NCBI RefSeq assembly: GCF_030149515.1
Contig: NZ_JASBRI010000022.1
Span: 62,001-126,000 of the forward strand
DNA from: Maricaulis sp.
GTDB taxonomy: Bacteria; Pseudomonadota; Alphaproteobacteria; Caulobacterales; Maricaulaceae
Reading direction: 5' to 3'
DNA: 64,000 bases
In this document: piece by piece, positions 54,362 to 64,000 of the stretch
How the letters are laid out: every line of letters starts with the position of its first letter
Position numbering within the stretch: the stretch's first letter is position 1
The notes under the pieces: model-generated
The model's database searches: none
The model's input: the letters and a program-made list of their open reading frames with translations, nothing else
What the model was told of the DNA's origin: nothing
Made by a program: the position numbers and the translations under genes

Positions 54362-55570
54362 CTATGGCCGGATCACCCGGGCGCGGATCGAGCCCTCCAG
54401 CGCGTTGACCCGGTCGATGAAGTCCTCCGGCAGCGGGCCTTCCAGGTCCGAGGCGACATAGCCCAGCCCGTTGCCGGTCTGCAGCTGTTGCGAGGCGATA
54501 TTGGCCGCGGTCGAGGAAATTGTCTCGTTGAGCCGTGTCAGAAAGCCCGGCGCGTTGGCGTGGAAGCTCAGCAGACGCGCCCGGCCGGGCTTGATCTCGC
54601 CCGGTTCGATCTCCGGCACATTGACCGCCCCCTTGGTGGACCCCAGGGCGAGATAGCGGGCCAGCTTGCCCGATACATCCTCGCCGATCGAGGCCTGGGC
54701 TTCCAGGGTGGAGCCGCCGACATGCGGAGTTAGGATCACGTTCTCGAACCGTTGCAGGGGCGAAACGAATTTTTCCTCCTTGGAGGCCGGCTCCTTGGGG
54801 AAGACATCGACGGCTGCGCCCAGGAGGTGGCCACTCTCCAGCGCATCGGCCAGGGCATCGATATCCACCAGGTCGCCGCGGGCCTGATTGATCAGGATGG
54901 CGCCCTCTTTCATCCTGGCGATCGCGGCCTTGTCCATCATGCCGCGTGTCTGCTCGGTCGAGGGCACGTGCAGCGTCACGACATCGGCAATCGCGAGCAG
55001 TTCCTCGAGCGAGGCACACGAGCGTGCATTGCCGTGCGCCAGCTTGGGTTCGACATCGTAGAAATAGACGTGCATGCCCAGCGCACTGGCCAGCACGGAC
55101 AACTGGGAGCCGATATTGCCATAGCCGACAATGCCCAGCTTCTTCGCGCGCACCTCGTGCGAATTCGTCGCCGATTTCATCCACTCGCCGCGCCGGGCCG
55201 CCGCCGAACGCATGGGGATGCCGCGCATCAGCATGATCACCGAGGCCAGTGTCAGTTCGGCCACCGAGCGGGTATTTCCGAACGGGCCGTTGAAGACGGG
55301 AATGCCGCGCTCTTCGGCGGTCTTGAGATCGACCTGGTTGGTGCCGATGCAGAAACAGCCCAGAGCCGCCAGATTTGGCGCGGCGTCGAAGGCGGCCCGG
55401 TCCATCCTGGTCCGCGATCGGATACCGGCCAGTACAGCCGAGGACAGCCGCCGATGCAGATCGTCGACCGGCAGCGCGGCCGCATGACGCTCGATGGAAA
55501 GCCCGGCGGCCTCGAAGGCCTTGTCGGCGAGCGGATGGATGTTTTCGAACAGAACGACAGTGTCGGACAT
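54362..55570 (-). CDS. serA: D-3-phosphoglycerate dehydrogenase with C-terminal ACT domain
   Basis: Enzyme of 402 residues for the first step of serine synthesis. The NAD-binding motif is LGIVGYGNIGSQLSVLASALGM. The catalytic region includes NQARGDLVDIDAL and NVILTPHVGGSTLEAQASIG, with the Glu/His pair. A C-terminal ACT domain of about 75 residues (LLSFHANAPGFLTRLNETISS) gives serine feedback control, as in the E. coli-type enzyme. The start at 55570 is the ATG directly before the domain; a longer upstream frame is not supported. Confidence 0.93.
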   Translation of the reverse strand: MSDTVVLFENIHPLADKAFEAAGLSIERHAAALPVDDLHRRLSSAVLAGIRSRTRMDRAAFDAAPNLAALGCFCIGTNQVDLKTAEERGIPVFNGPFGNTRSVAELTLASVIMLMRGIPMRSAAARRGEWMKSATNSHEVRAKKLGIVGYGNIGSQLSVLASALGMHVYFYDVEPKLAHGNARSCASLEELLAIADVVTLHVPSTEQTRGMMDKAAIARMKEGAILINQARGDLVDIDALADALESGHLLGAAVDVFPKEPASKEEKFVSPLQRFENVILTPHVGGSTLEAQASIGEDVSGKLARYLALGSTKGAVNVPEIEPGEIKPGRARLLSFHANAPGFLTRLNETISSTAANIASQQLQTGNGLGYVASDLEGPLPEDFIDRVNALEGSIRARVIRP

Positions 55571-55687
55571 TGAACGGTTCCTGCAGAGGTTCGGCGTTAA
55601 GTTAGAAACTTCACGCCGCACCGCAACATGGACCGCACGAACTGTCCACAGCCTGGTACCGGTAACGCAAAGGCGCCCTGCGCAAGA

Positions 55688-56215
55688 CTATTCGGCGTTC
55701 ATAGCCCGGACCGCGGCAATCGTCCGGTCGACATGCTCATACGGGTTCATTTCCGACCAGGTCAGCGCAATCGTCGAATTCTGATCGATTACATATGAGG
55801 TGCGGCTGGTCCAACCCGGCCGCATCAGCATGCCCACATCGTAGGCCTGCATCATGCCATCCCCCAGCGAGAAGACCGGGAAGGCCGAGGCGCAATGCTG
55901 GGTCGAGAATTCGGCCAGACGCTCGGTATTGCCGTTGGTGATGCCGATCACCTGCGCGCCTTCCGCCTCGAACTGGTCGATCGCCTCGGCAAAGCTCGCC
56001 GCCTGCGCCTCGCAGCCCGAGGTGAAGGCCGCGGGGAAGAAGAAGACCACGACCGGCCCGCTCTCCAGCGCCTCGGCAAGGTGGAAGCTGACCGGTTCGC
56101 CGGCCTGGAAACCCTCGACGGTAAAGTCCGGCGCGGTATCGCCGGGTTCGAGTTCGGCAAGGGCGGCGCCGGTGAGGCAGGCCGCTGCGGCAAGGCTGGC
56201 GATGATGTGGCGCAT
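55688..56215 (-). CDS. Exported peroxiredoxin (AhpC/TSA or BCP type)
   Basis: Thioredoxin-fold peroxidase of 175 residues with a signal peptide (MRHIIASLAAAACLTGAALA), so it is probably periplasmic. The peroxidatic cysteine is in FFFPAAFTSGCEAQAASF, where family members usually have PxxxTxxC. A second cysteine (STQHCASAFPVF) could be the resolving residue. Export is less usual for this family. The gene stands alone upstream of serA, with lepA behind it. Confidence 0.82.
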   Translation of the reverse strand: MRHIIASLAAAACLTGAALAELEPGDTAPDFTVEGFQAGEPVSFHLAEALESGPVVVFFFPAAFTSGCEAQAASFAEAIDQFEAEGAQVIGITNGNTERLAEFSTQHCASAFPVFSLGDGMMQAYDVGMLMRPGWTSRTSYVIDQNSTIALTWSEMNPYEHVDRTIAAVRAMNAE

Positions 56216-56302
56216 GAGATCCCCTCCTGAAACGACCCTCGCAGGCCTGCCTCACAAGATGGGACATTCGGCGCCGGGGACAAGCCCCAGTGCGCTCAAT
56301 TC

Positions 56303-58111
<1,809 letters not shown>

Positions 58112-58266
58112 GGCGCGGGCCGATAGCATTGGCGAGGGGTAAGGCCAAGCGGGATTGGCTGTTGGACCGCCTCCCCCGGGCGCTCCATTCCCCGTTCGCT
58201 ACCGTTCGCGGCCTTGGGCCGGGGCCGGGGGAAAGCGCTGTTTGATGGCGGCGCGGGCGGCAAAAA

Positions 58267-58294
58267 GCAGGCGCCGGTCGCGACCGGCGCCTGC
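58267..58294 (-). terminator. Rho-independent terminator after the M3 peptidase gene
   Basis: A perfect GC-rich inverted repeat. On the minus strand it is followed directly by TTTTTG (complement of 58261-58266). It ends the leftward M3 peptidase transcript about 25 bases after its stop codon. Confidence 0.88.
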
Positions 58295-58318
58295 CTGACT
58301 GCGTCGATGAAACGGGGT

Positions 58319-60529
58319 CTATTCCCCGTCCATGCCATCCGGCACGGGGAAGCCGCGGTCGCGCATCAGCGCGGCCGGGTCGGCGTCACGGCCGCGGAAC
58401 AGGCGGTAGGCCTCGGCCGGGTCGATGGCGTTGCGCGGCGCGAACAGGTATTCGACCAGGCGGCCGGCCATCTCGGGATCGTAATAGCCGCCGGGCGCCT
58501 GCTCGAAGGCTTCCGCCGCGTCCGACGTCAGCACGTCGGCCCACATATAGCCGTAATAGCCGGCCGAATAGCCCTCGCCGGAGAAGATATGGCCGAAATG
58601 CGGTGATCGGTGGCGCATGACGATCTCGTCGGGCATGCCCAGCTCGTCCAGCGTCTCACGCTCGAACGTGTCGGGATCGCCGATCTCTTCCGGCGGCGTG
58701 GTGTGATAGATCATGTCCATCAGCGCCGAGGCCAGATATTCGCCGGTCGCGAAGCCCTGGTTGAAATTGGCCGCCGCGCGGATGCGCTCGATCAGCTCCG
58801 CCGGCATCGGTTCGCCGGTTTCCACGTGAACCAGATAATTCTCGACCACCGGATCGGTCAGCAGCCAGCGCTCGAGCAATTGCGACTGGAATTCGGTGTA
58901 GTCCCGCACCCCGCCATTGAGCGTGGGATAGGCGACGTTCGAGGAAAGGTAGTGCAGGGCGTGGCCGAATTCGTGGAAGAAGGTCTCCGCATCGTCCCAG
59001 GAGACCAGGACGGGCTGGCCCGGCGCCGGTTCGATGAAGTTGGAATTATTCGTCGCCAGCACGTTCTCCTCGCCGTCGAACGTGGTGTGCGAGCGGAAGG
59101 AATTGGCCCAGGCGCCCGAGCGCTTGCCCTGGCGGGCATAGGGATCGAGATACCACAGGCCGACATTCTCGCCGCTCTCGCGGTCGGTCACTTCCCAGAC
59201 GCGCACGGCGGGATGCCAGACCGAAACCTCGCCCTCCGGCAGTTCGCGGAAGTCGAAACCGAAAAGCTCGCCCGCCACATAGAACATCGCCTGGCGCAGA
59301 TTATCCAGCTGAAGATACTGCTTCACCTCGTCGCTATCGAGTTCGTAGCGGGCCTGGCGCACCTTTTCCGCGTAATAGCGGTAATCCCAGGGCTGGATGG
59401 TTATGCCGTCGCCGCGCGCGTCGGCCAGCGCCTGCATGTCGGCGACCTCTTCCTCGATGCGCGCCACGGCGGCATCCCAGACGGGGACCATCAGACCCAT
59501 GGCGTTTTCCGGATTGGCGGCCATGCGGTCTTCCAGGCGCCACTGGGCGTAGTTGTCGTAGCCCAGGAGCTCCACACGCTCGTCGCGCAGGGTCAGGATT
59601 TCCATGATGATGGCATTGTTGTCGTACTCGCCGCCATTGTCGCCGCGATTGTAGTAGTTGCGCCAGACCTGTTCGCGCAGATCGCGCTCGTCGGAGAAGG
59701 TCAGGAAGGGATCCATCGAGGAGCGGGTATTGGTGATGGCATAGGCGCCCTCATGATCCCGCTGGGCCGCGGCGGACGCCGCTGCATCGACAAAGCCCTG
59801 GGGCAGGCCGGACAGCTGGTCTTCGGTGAGATAGGTGACGTAATTCTCCTCGTCGTGCAGCACATTGTTGGAGAATTGCGTGTGCAGTTCGGCCAGGCGC
59901 TGATTGATCGCGGCATAGCGCTCGGCCGCCTCGCCTTCCAGAGTGGCGCCATTGCGGGCAAACCCGTCATAGGTCAGCTGGACCAGGCGCTGCTGGTCGG
60001 CACGCAGGCTGTCCATCTCCTCGCCTTCATAGACCGCGCGCACGCGGGCGAAGAGGTCCTGGTTCTGCGTGATCCGGGAGAAGAAGGCCGACAGGCGCGG
60101 CGCCATCTCGGCCTGGATTTCACGGAATTCCGGGCTGGACTGGTTGGACGACCAGATACCCCAATAGGTGAAGACCCGGCCCAGCGCATCGCCGGCCCGT
60201 TCCATTTCCACGATCGTGTTCTCGAAACTCGCCGGCTCGGGATTGTTCACGATGGCCTCGATCTCGGCGAGATTGCGCTCCATGGCCGCTTCCAGCGCCG
60301 GACGCAGGTCTTCCAGACGGGCACTGTCGAAATCCGGCACGCCGCCATAGGGTCCGGTCCATTCTTCGAGCAGCGGATTGTCGGCGATGGCAGCCTCCGT
60401 TGCAGCGGTGTCGGCAGTCGTCTCCTCGACCGCAGCCGGCGCGCCCGCCTCTTCCACGGCCCCGTCGGGCGTGCAGGCGGCGGCAAAAATCGCGGCCAGG
60501 CTGACGGTTGTCATCATGAATGTGCGCAT
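58319..60529 (-). CDS. M3-family metallopeptidase, lipoprotein
   Basis: Zinc peptidase of 736 residues in the thimet oligopeptidase/peptidyl-dipeptidase Dcp group. The zinc motif is HEFGHALHYLSS, with the third ligand Glu further on in DYTEFQSQLLERWL. A lipoprotein signal (MRTFMMTTVSLAAIFAAAC) anchors it to a membrane, and an Ala/Glu/Thr-rich linker follows the Cys. It would degrade oligopeptides in the periplasm. The ATG at 60529 precedes the signal; the frame continues far upstream without a signal and is not coding. Confidence 0.92.
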   Translation of the reverse strand: MRTFMMTTVSLAAIFAAACTPDGAVEEAGAPAAVEETTADTAATEAAIADNPLLEEWTGPYGGVPDFDSARLEDLRPALEAAMERNLAEIEAIVNNPEPASFENTIVEMERAGDALGRVFTYWGIWSSNQSSPEFREIQAEMAPRLSAFFSRITQNQDLFARVRAVYEGEEMDSLRADQQRLVQLTYDGFARNGATLEGEAAERYAAINQRLAELHTQFSNNVLHDEENYVTYLTEDQLSGLPQGFVDAAASAAAQRDHEGAYAITNTRSSMDPFLTFSDERDLREQVWRNYYNRGDNGGEYDNNAIIMEILTLRDERVELLGYDNYAQWRLEDRMAANPENAMGLMVPVWDAAVARIEEEVADMQALADARGDGITIQPWDYRYYAEKVRQARYELDSDEVKQYLQLDNLRQAMFYVAGELFGFDFRELPEGEVSVWHPAVRVWEVTDRESGENVGLWYLDPYARQGKRSGAWANSFRSHTTFDGEENVLATNNSNFIEPAPGQPVLVSWDDAETFFHEFGHALHYLSSNVAYPTLNGGVRDYTEFQSQLLERWLLTDPVVENYLVHVETGEPMPAELIERIRAAANFNQGFATGEYLASALMDMIYHTTPPEEIGDPDTFERETLDELGMPDEIVMRHRSPHFGHIFSGEGYSAGYYGYMWADVLTSDAAEAFEQAPGGYYDPEMAGRLVEYLFAPRNAIDPAEAYRLFRGRDADPAALMRDRGFPVPDGMDGE

Positions 60530-60694
60530 ATTCAGGGCTCCCCAGAAGAAATCTGCCGCGAAGACTAGCGGCTGGCCCGCCGGCAGAGAAATGAAGATTT
60601 CACCATGTTTTCCTGCCAGGCCAGCCAGAGCCGCGACGGAAAGGCTTGCCCGTACCCGTTCAACCGCCGATCCTGATCGCCGGTCCTGCTGGAG

Positions 60695-61840
60695 ATGTGT
60701 GTGCGCACCCTGGCCCTCATCCTGTTCGTCCTGATCCTGGCCGCCGGCACCTGGGGCGTCTACCGCACGCCTTCGGCGCTCCCGGCCCCCGGCGAACTGC
60801 AGCTGACGGCGCTGCCCCCTCATGACGGCACGGGACCGGCGCTGGTCGCGATCCAGCCCTGGATGGACGAACGCCATTATCAAAGCGAAACCCATCTGCG
60901 CGAGCGGCTGGACGCCTATCTGCTCGCCGCCGCCGGTGCGGGCTATCTGACCGGGGGCACTGTCGTCGTCTTTCCCGAACATGTCGGCACCTGGCTGGTC
61001 GCCGCGCGGGCGCCGCGCGCCAGTTTTTCGGCGGGCACGACCAGGGGGGCGATGATCCACCTGATCGCCGCCAATCCGCTTCCCTTCGCCCTGGCCCTGC
61101 CGGGTTCGCCGGAGACCGACCGGTTCGCCGCGGCGGTCTTCCGCATGCGGGCAAGGCGCATGGCACACGCCTACCACAACGTCTTTGCCAGCCTGGCACA
61201 GCGCCATGGCGTCACCATCGTGGCGGGCTCCATCGTGCTGCCCGACCCGGCAGTCGAGAACGGGCGGCTGATCGCGCGGGACGGGCCGCTCTACAATACC
61301 AGCGCCGTCTTCGCGCCCGACGGTTCGATCCATCCGCACCTGGTACGCAAGGTGCACCCCATCCCCGAGGAGGCGGGCTTTACCGCCGCGGCGCAGGCTT
61401 CGGCCCTGCCCGTCTTCGACACACCAGCCGGGCGGCTGGGCGTCCTGATCTGTGCCGACAGCTGGCATCCCGACGTCTATGCGGTACTGGCGGAAGCGGG
61501 CACCGACCTTGTCGCCGTGCCGGCCTTCCTCCAGCCCTCCGGCATCTGGTCCGCCCCCTGGGGCGGCTATACCACCGGCTGGCCGCAAGACGTCGATCGC
61601 GGGGAGGCCGGACGCCTCACCGAAGGCGAGGCCTGGATGCGTCACGCCCTGGCCGGACGTCTCGGCAGGGCCGGCGCCCGCCACGGCGCGACGGCCTTCC
61701 TGCGCGGCGATCTGTGGGATCTCGGCTCGGACGGGGTGAACATCCTTGTCGACGGCAGCGGTGCGCGCCTGGCCGGTCAGCCCGGCGGCGCCTCGGTATC
61801 CGTCTTGCCGCTGTCCGCCGCGGGCGCATCGAGCGAGTGA
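60695..61840 (+). CDS. Nitrilase-superfamily (carbon-nitrogen hydrolase) protein with N-terminal membrane anchor
   Basis: Protein of 381 residues. The first about 22 residues form a membrane segment or signal (TLALILFVLILAAGTWGVY). The catalytic triad of the superfamily is E95 (VVFPEHVG), K219 (LVRKVHP) and C253 (LICADSWHP). Amidase, nitrilase or acyl-transfer activity is possible; it is too short for a complete Lnt apolipoprotein acyltransferase, which has more membrane spans. The active site probably faces the periplasm. Its 3' end overlaps the 3' end of the convergent C69 peptidase gene by 64 bases. Confidence 0.82.
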   Translation: MCVRTLALILFVLILAAGTWGVYRTPSALPAPGELQLTALPPHDGTGPALVAIQPWMDERHYQSETHLRERLDAYLLAAAGAGYLTGGTVVVFPEHVGTWLVAARAPRASFSAGTTRGAMIHLIAANPLPFALALPGSPETDRFAAAVFRMRARRMAHAYHNVFASLAQRHGVTIVAGSIVLPDPAVENGRLIARDGPLYNTSAVFAPDGSIHPHLVRKVHPIPEEAGFTAAAQASALPVFDTPAGRLGVLICADSWHPDVYAVLAEAGTDLVAVPAFLQPSGIWSAPWGGYTTGWPQDVDRGEAGRLTEGEAWMRHALAGRLGRAGARHGATAFLRGDLWDLGSDGVNILVDGSGARLAGQPGGASVSVLPLSAAGASSE

Positions 61841-62940
61841 GCGTCCCAGGCGCGTACGAATTCCTCCGCCAGCACGGCTTCACCGCTTTCGATCAGCGGC
61901 AGGATGCGCTTTTCGGCGATCGCGATGCGCGCCCGAACCCGGTCCCGCTCCTCCCGGTCGCCGTCCAGGCGCCGGTGCAGGTCCGCGCCGCGCTCCCACA
62001 ACACCGGGTCGGCCACCGACCACTCGCCCGCGAACCCCGCCGGACGGAACAGCGAGATACAGGGTGTCATGGTGCCGGTGACCGCGATGCCCGGCTCCTG
62101 TCCCGGCCGCAACACGGCCATCATCGTATTGGTCGTGTGGTGCGGGCGCAGCAACCCGCCGCCATGCATGCAGATATCGCCGGTCGAGCTGCGGGAGAAT
62201 CCGTCGCCCCGGTCATGACTTCGCATCAGACGGGCCAGCTGTACCAGGTCCGGCCGGGTCATCGCCTCCAGCCCGGTCAGCGCGCAGGCCCGGCGCTGGC
62301 GGGCCCGGCCGAATGTGCGCATCAGCCAGCCCTCCCGCCGCGGTGCGAACCCGCCGGCGGGCGCGCCGCCCGACGCCATGTCCGCGCCGCCGGAGATCGA
62401 GTAGCAGTTGGAAATCGCGGCATGCCGCGGATAGCGCTTGAGCAGCCAGTCCCGGCCACAGGTCTCCAGCACAAGGATTTCCGCTGCATCGGCAATCAGG
62501 AAGGCATTGTCGTAGCGGAAACGCTTGTCGCGGTGCCCGGCCGGCCCGCCCTGGCCATGGGTTTCCAGCAGGTGGATGATCACGGCGGCCGCCTCGTGCG
62601 CCGACCCGCCGCGTTCCAGGCCCAGCCGCACCAGATCCATGCCCAGCAGGGCCTCGCCCTTGCGCATCACGGTGCGGGAAAACACGGCCTCGTTTCCGAT
62701 CGCCACGCCGGCGGCATTCACCCCCATTTCCGCGCCCCACATCCAGTCGGGCCGGCACAGGATCGTGGCGTGACGGTCCGGAACCTGGGCGATTTCGATA
62801 TAGGTACAGCGCACCGTTCCCGCGGTATCGCCGACGACAGCCTCGTGGCGTTCCACGCGCTGGGCCTCGCGCGGTTCGCGGTCGGAATTCTTGGCGAAGA
62901 GGATGGCATCCTCCCGCCGGATCGCCACGGTATCGCACAT
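61777..62940 (-). CDS. C69-family (secernin-like) N-terminal nucleophile hydrolase
   Basis: Protein of 387 residues beginning MCDTVAIRREDAILFAKNSDREPREAQ. This is the secernin/dipeptidase C69 signature, with Cys2 as the N-terminal nucleophile once Met is removed. Conserved pieces such as GAEMGVNAAGVAIGNEAVF and WLLKRYPRHAAISNCYSI follow. It is probably a dipeptidase or related amidohydrolase. The start codon overlaps the stop codon of the upstream amine-oxidase gene (TGATG), so the two are co-translated. Confidence 0.87.
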   Translation of the reverse strand: MCDTVAIRREDAILFAKNSDREPREAQRVERHEAVVGDTAGTVRCTYIEIAQVPDRHATILCRPDWMWGAEMGVNAAGVAIGNEAVFSRTVMRKGEALLGMDLVRLGLERGGSAHEAAAVIIHLLETHGQGGPAGHRDKRFRYDNAFLIADAAEILVLETCGRDWLLKRYPRHAAISNCYSISGGADMASGGAPAGGFAPRREGWLMRTFGRARQRRACALTGLEAMTRPDLVQLARLMRSHDRGDGFSRSSTGDICMHGGGLLRPHHTTNTMMAVLRPGQEPGIAVTGTMTPCISLFRPAGFAGEWSVADPVLWERGADLHRRLDGDREERDRVRARIAIAEKRILPLIESGEAVLAEEFVRAWDAHSLDAPAADSGKTDTEAPPG

Positions 62941-64000
62941 CAGCTCGCCTCCAGCGCCGCCTCGACCTCGGCCACGGCGCGCTCGGCGGCTTCCAGCGCA
63001 CCGTCGAAATAGCCGAAATAGCGCGTCGCCGCTTCGGTTCCGGCGATATGCACCGGCCCCAGCGGTTCGCGCAGATGCCGGCCATAGGCGGTCCACACGC
63101 CCGGCCCCATCAGCGCGGCATAACAGCCACGGGAAAAGGGTTCGGCGGTCCAGTCCCTGTCGACATAATCAACGGGGTGGCGGGCCTGTTCGCCGAAGCA
63201 GGCGGCAAAGGCATCGAGCACGGCAGCGCGGCGTTCGGCCGGATCGCGGCCGGACCAGCGCCGCGCCTCGTCGCCCTCGATGAAACCCAGCAATTGTCCC
63301 GCCGTCTTGCCCTGTTCCGTATTGTCGAACGTCACGCGCACGGTGAGCTCCGGCGCCACGGCCTGGCCGGCCAGGCCCCTGTCGCGCCAGAAGGGCGTTT
63401 CATACTGCGCCACGCATTTGATGCAGGCACCCGGCGCCATGCGCATCCACAGCCCGGCCCGGCCGGCAGGCAGGTCGGGCGTGAACCGCATGCGGAAGGC
63501 CTGGCTGGGAGGCACGGCCAGAATGGCGCGGCGGGCGGCGTAGCGGCGCTTGCCGGTCTCAACGCTCACGCCGCCGGACCAGTCGATCGTCCTGGCCGCC
63601 TCGCCCAGCCTCACACGCGGGCCCAGCGTCTGCGCAACGCGATCGGCCAGCCCCGCCATATTGCCGTGTACCCGGTCCTGCTGGGCCCCGCCCGTGGTGG
63701 AAACCAGATTGTCCAGCGAAGTGCCCGCGCGGGCATAAAAGAGGGCGTGCAACAGGGAAACATCGTGCGGCTCGGCCGCGAAAACGGCACCGATACCGGC
63801 TGCGAAAACCGCGCAGGCCCGGCGCGAGACAGCATGCCGGCGCATCCATTCGGCCACTGTCATACTGTCCCACAGCGCCGCTCTGGGGTGATCCCAGGGC
63901 CGCAATGTATCGATCTGCGCCGCCATCGCATCGAAACGCGTCATCATCCAGTGGACATTGAGAAGCACATGCGGGGCGAGTTTGGGTATGGTGCCGCGGT
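62940..64000 (-). CDS. Flavin-dependent amine oxidase (monoamine-oxidase type), 5' end outside window
   Basis: The frame is open to the window edge (about 353 residues visible). Seen features are the middle and C-terminal parts of a flavin monoamine oxidase: the substrate-domain stretch GNMAGLADRVAQTLG, YAARRAILAVPPSQAFRMRFTP, and the C-terminal FAD-binding signature GPVHIAGTEAATRYFGYFDGALEAAERAV. The N-terminal GxGxxG would lie beyond the window. The amine substrate is unknown. The downstream C69 peptidase could feed or follow it. Confidence 0.9.
   Translation of the reverse strand, partial: RGTIPKLAPHVLLNVHWMMTRFDAMAAQIDTLRPWDHPRAALWDSMTVAEWMRRHAVSRRACAVFAAGIGAVFAAEPHDVSLLHALFYARAGTSLDNLVSTTGGAQQDRVHGNMAGLADRVAQTLGPRVRLGEAARTIDWSGGVSVETGKRRYAARRAILAVPPSQAFRMRFTPDLPAGRAGLWMRMAPGACIKCVAQYETPFWRDRGLAGQAVAPELTVRVTFDNTEQGKTAGQLLGFIEGDEARRWSGRDPAERRAAVLDAFAACFGEQARHPVDYVDRDWTAEPFSRGCYAALMGPGVWTAYGRHLREPLGPVHIAGTEAATRYFGYFDGALEAAERAVAEVEAALEAS

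Overview
The window is high-GC DNA from an alphaproteobacterium, most likely a marine Caulobacterales/Maricaulales-type organism. That rests on gene content (FixLJ-FixK oxygen signalling, many TonB-dependent receptors, a glycan locus with flavin-dependent halogenase homologues) and not on any species-level match. I see no prophage, transposase, integrase or CRISPR array. There is one tRNA gene, for Ser with anticodon GGA.

Layout. (1) 1-2968, sulfide/persulfide block: an RND efflux adaptor (cut by the window start) and a rhodanese run leftward. They diverge from a two-cysteine ArsR-family regulator of the SqrR/BigR type and a sulfide:quinone oxidoreductase. (2) 3035-8361, low-oxygen control: universal stress protein, FixK-like regulator, stand-alone receiver, FixJ, haem-PAS FixL, and hemN. 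(3) 8831-24089, nitrite/NO respiration and anaerobic growth: outer-membrane porin, PLP decarboxylase, a leftward nirK - pseudoazurin - TonB copper-type receptor operon, a DUF1858 protein, a Dnr/NnrR-type regulator, quinol NO reductase norB, nsrR, anaerobic ribonucleotide reductase nrdD/nrdG, and nnrS. No nitrate reductase or N2O reductase is present here, so this block reduces nitrite to N2O. A fragment of ubiU marks its right edge. (4) 24564-41036, glycan locus: sugar MFS transporter, GH3 lipoprotein, large TonB receptor, four consecutive flavoproteins of the tryptophan-halogenase family (one without catalytic motifs), a LacI regulator and a GH16 glucanase. (5) 41533-51753: ECF sigma factor, FecR anti-sigma factor, two paralogous TonB receptors (only the first has a signalling STN domain) and a secreted S9 peptidase. 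(6) 51848-64000, mostly housekeeping: tRNA-Ser, msrA, serB, a DUF4386 membrane protein, serA, a periplasmic peroxiredoxin, lepA, an M3 metallopeptidase lipoprotein, a nitrilase-family protein, a C69-family peptidase and a flavin amine oxidase cut by the window end.

How it fits together. Blocks 2 and 3 look like one oxygen/NO regulon. Eight FNR-family palindromes lie in their intergenic regions, in two flavours: TTGAT-N4-ATCAA (FixK/Fnr type) and TTGCG-N4-CGCAA (NnrR/Dnr type), with hybrids. A separate 65-bp element is shared, without gaps, upstream of fixK and nirK and may be a FixJ target. The glycan locus has GH3 plus GH16 enzymes, a receptor and a LacI repressor, which suits beta-glucan (laminarin-like) use. 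A strong palindrome in front of the receptor gene is the best operator candidate.

Functions were read from motifs and remembered family features; no searches were run.
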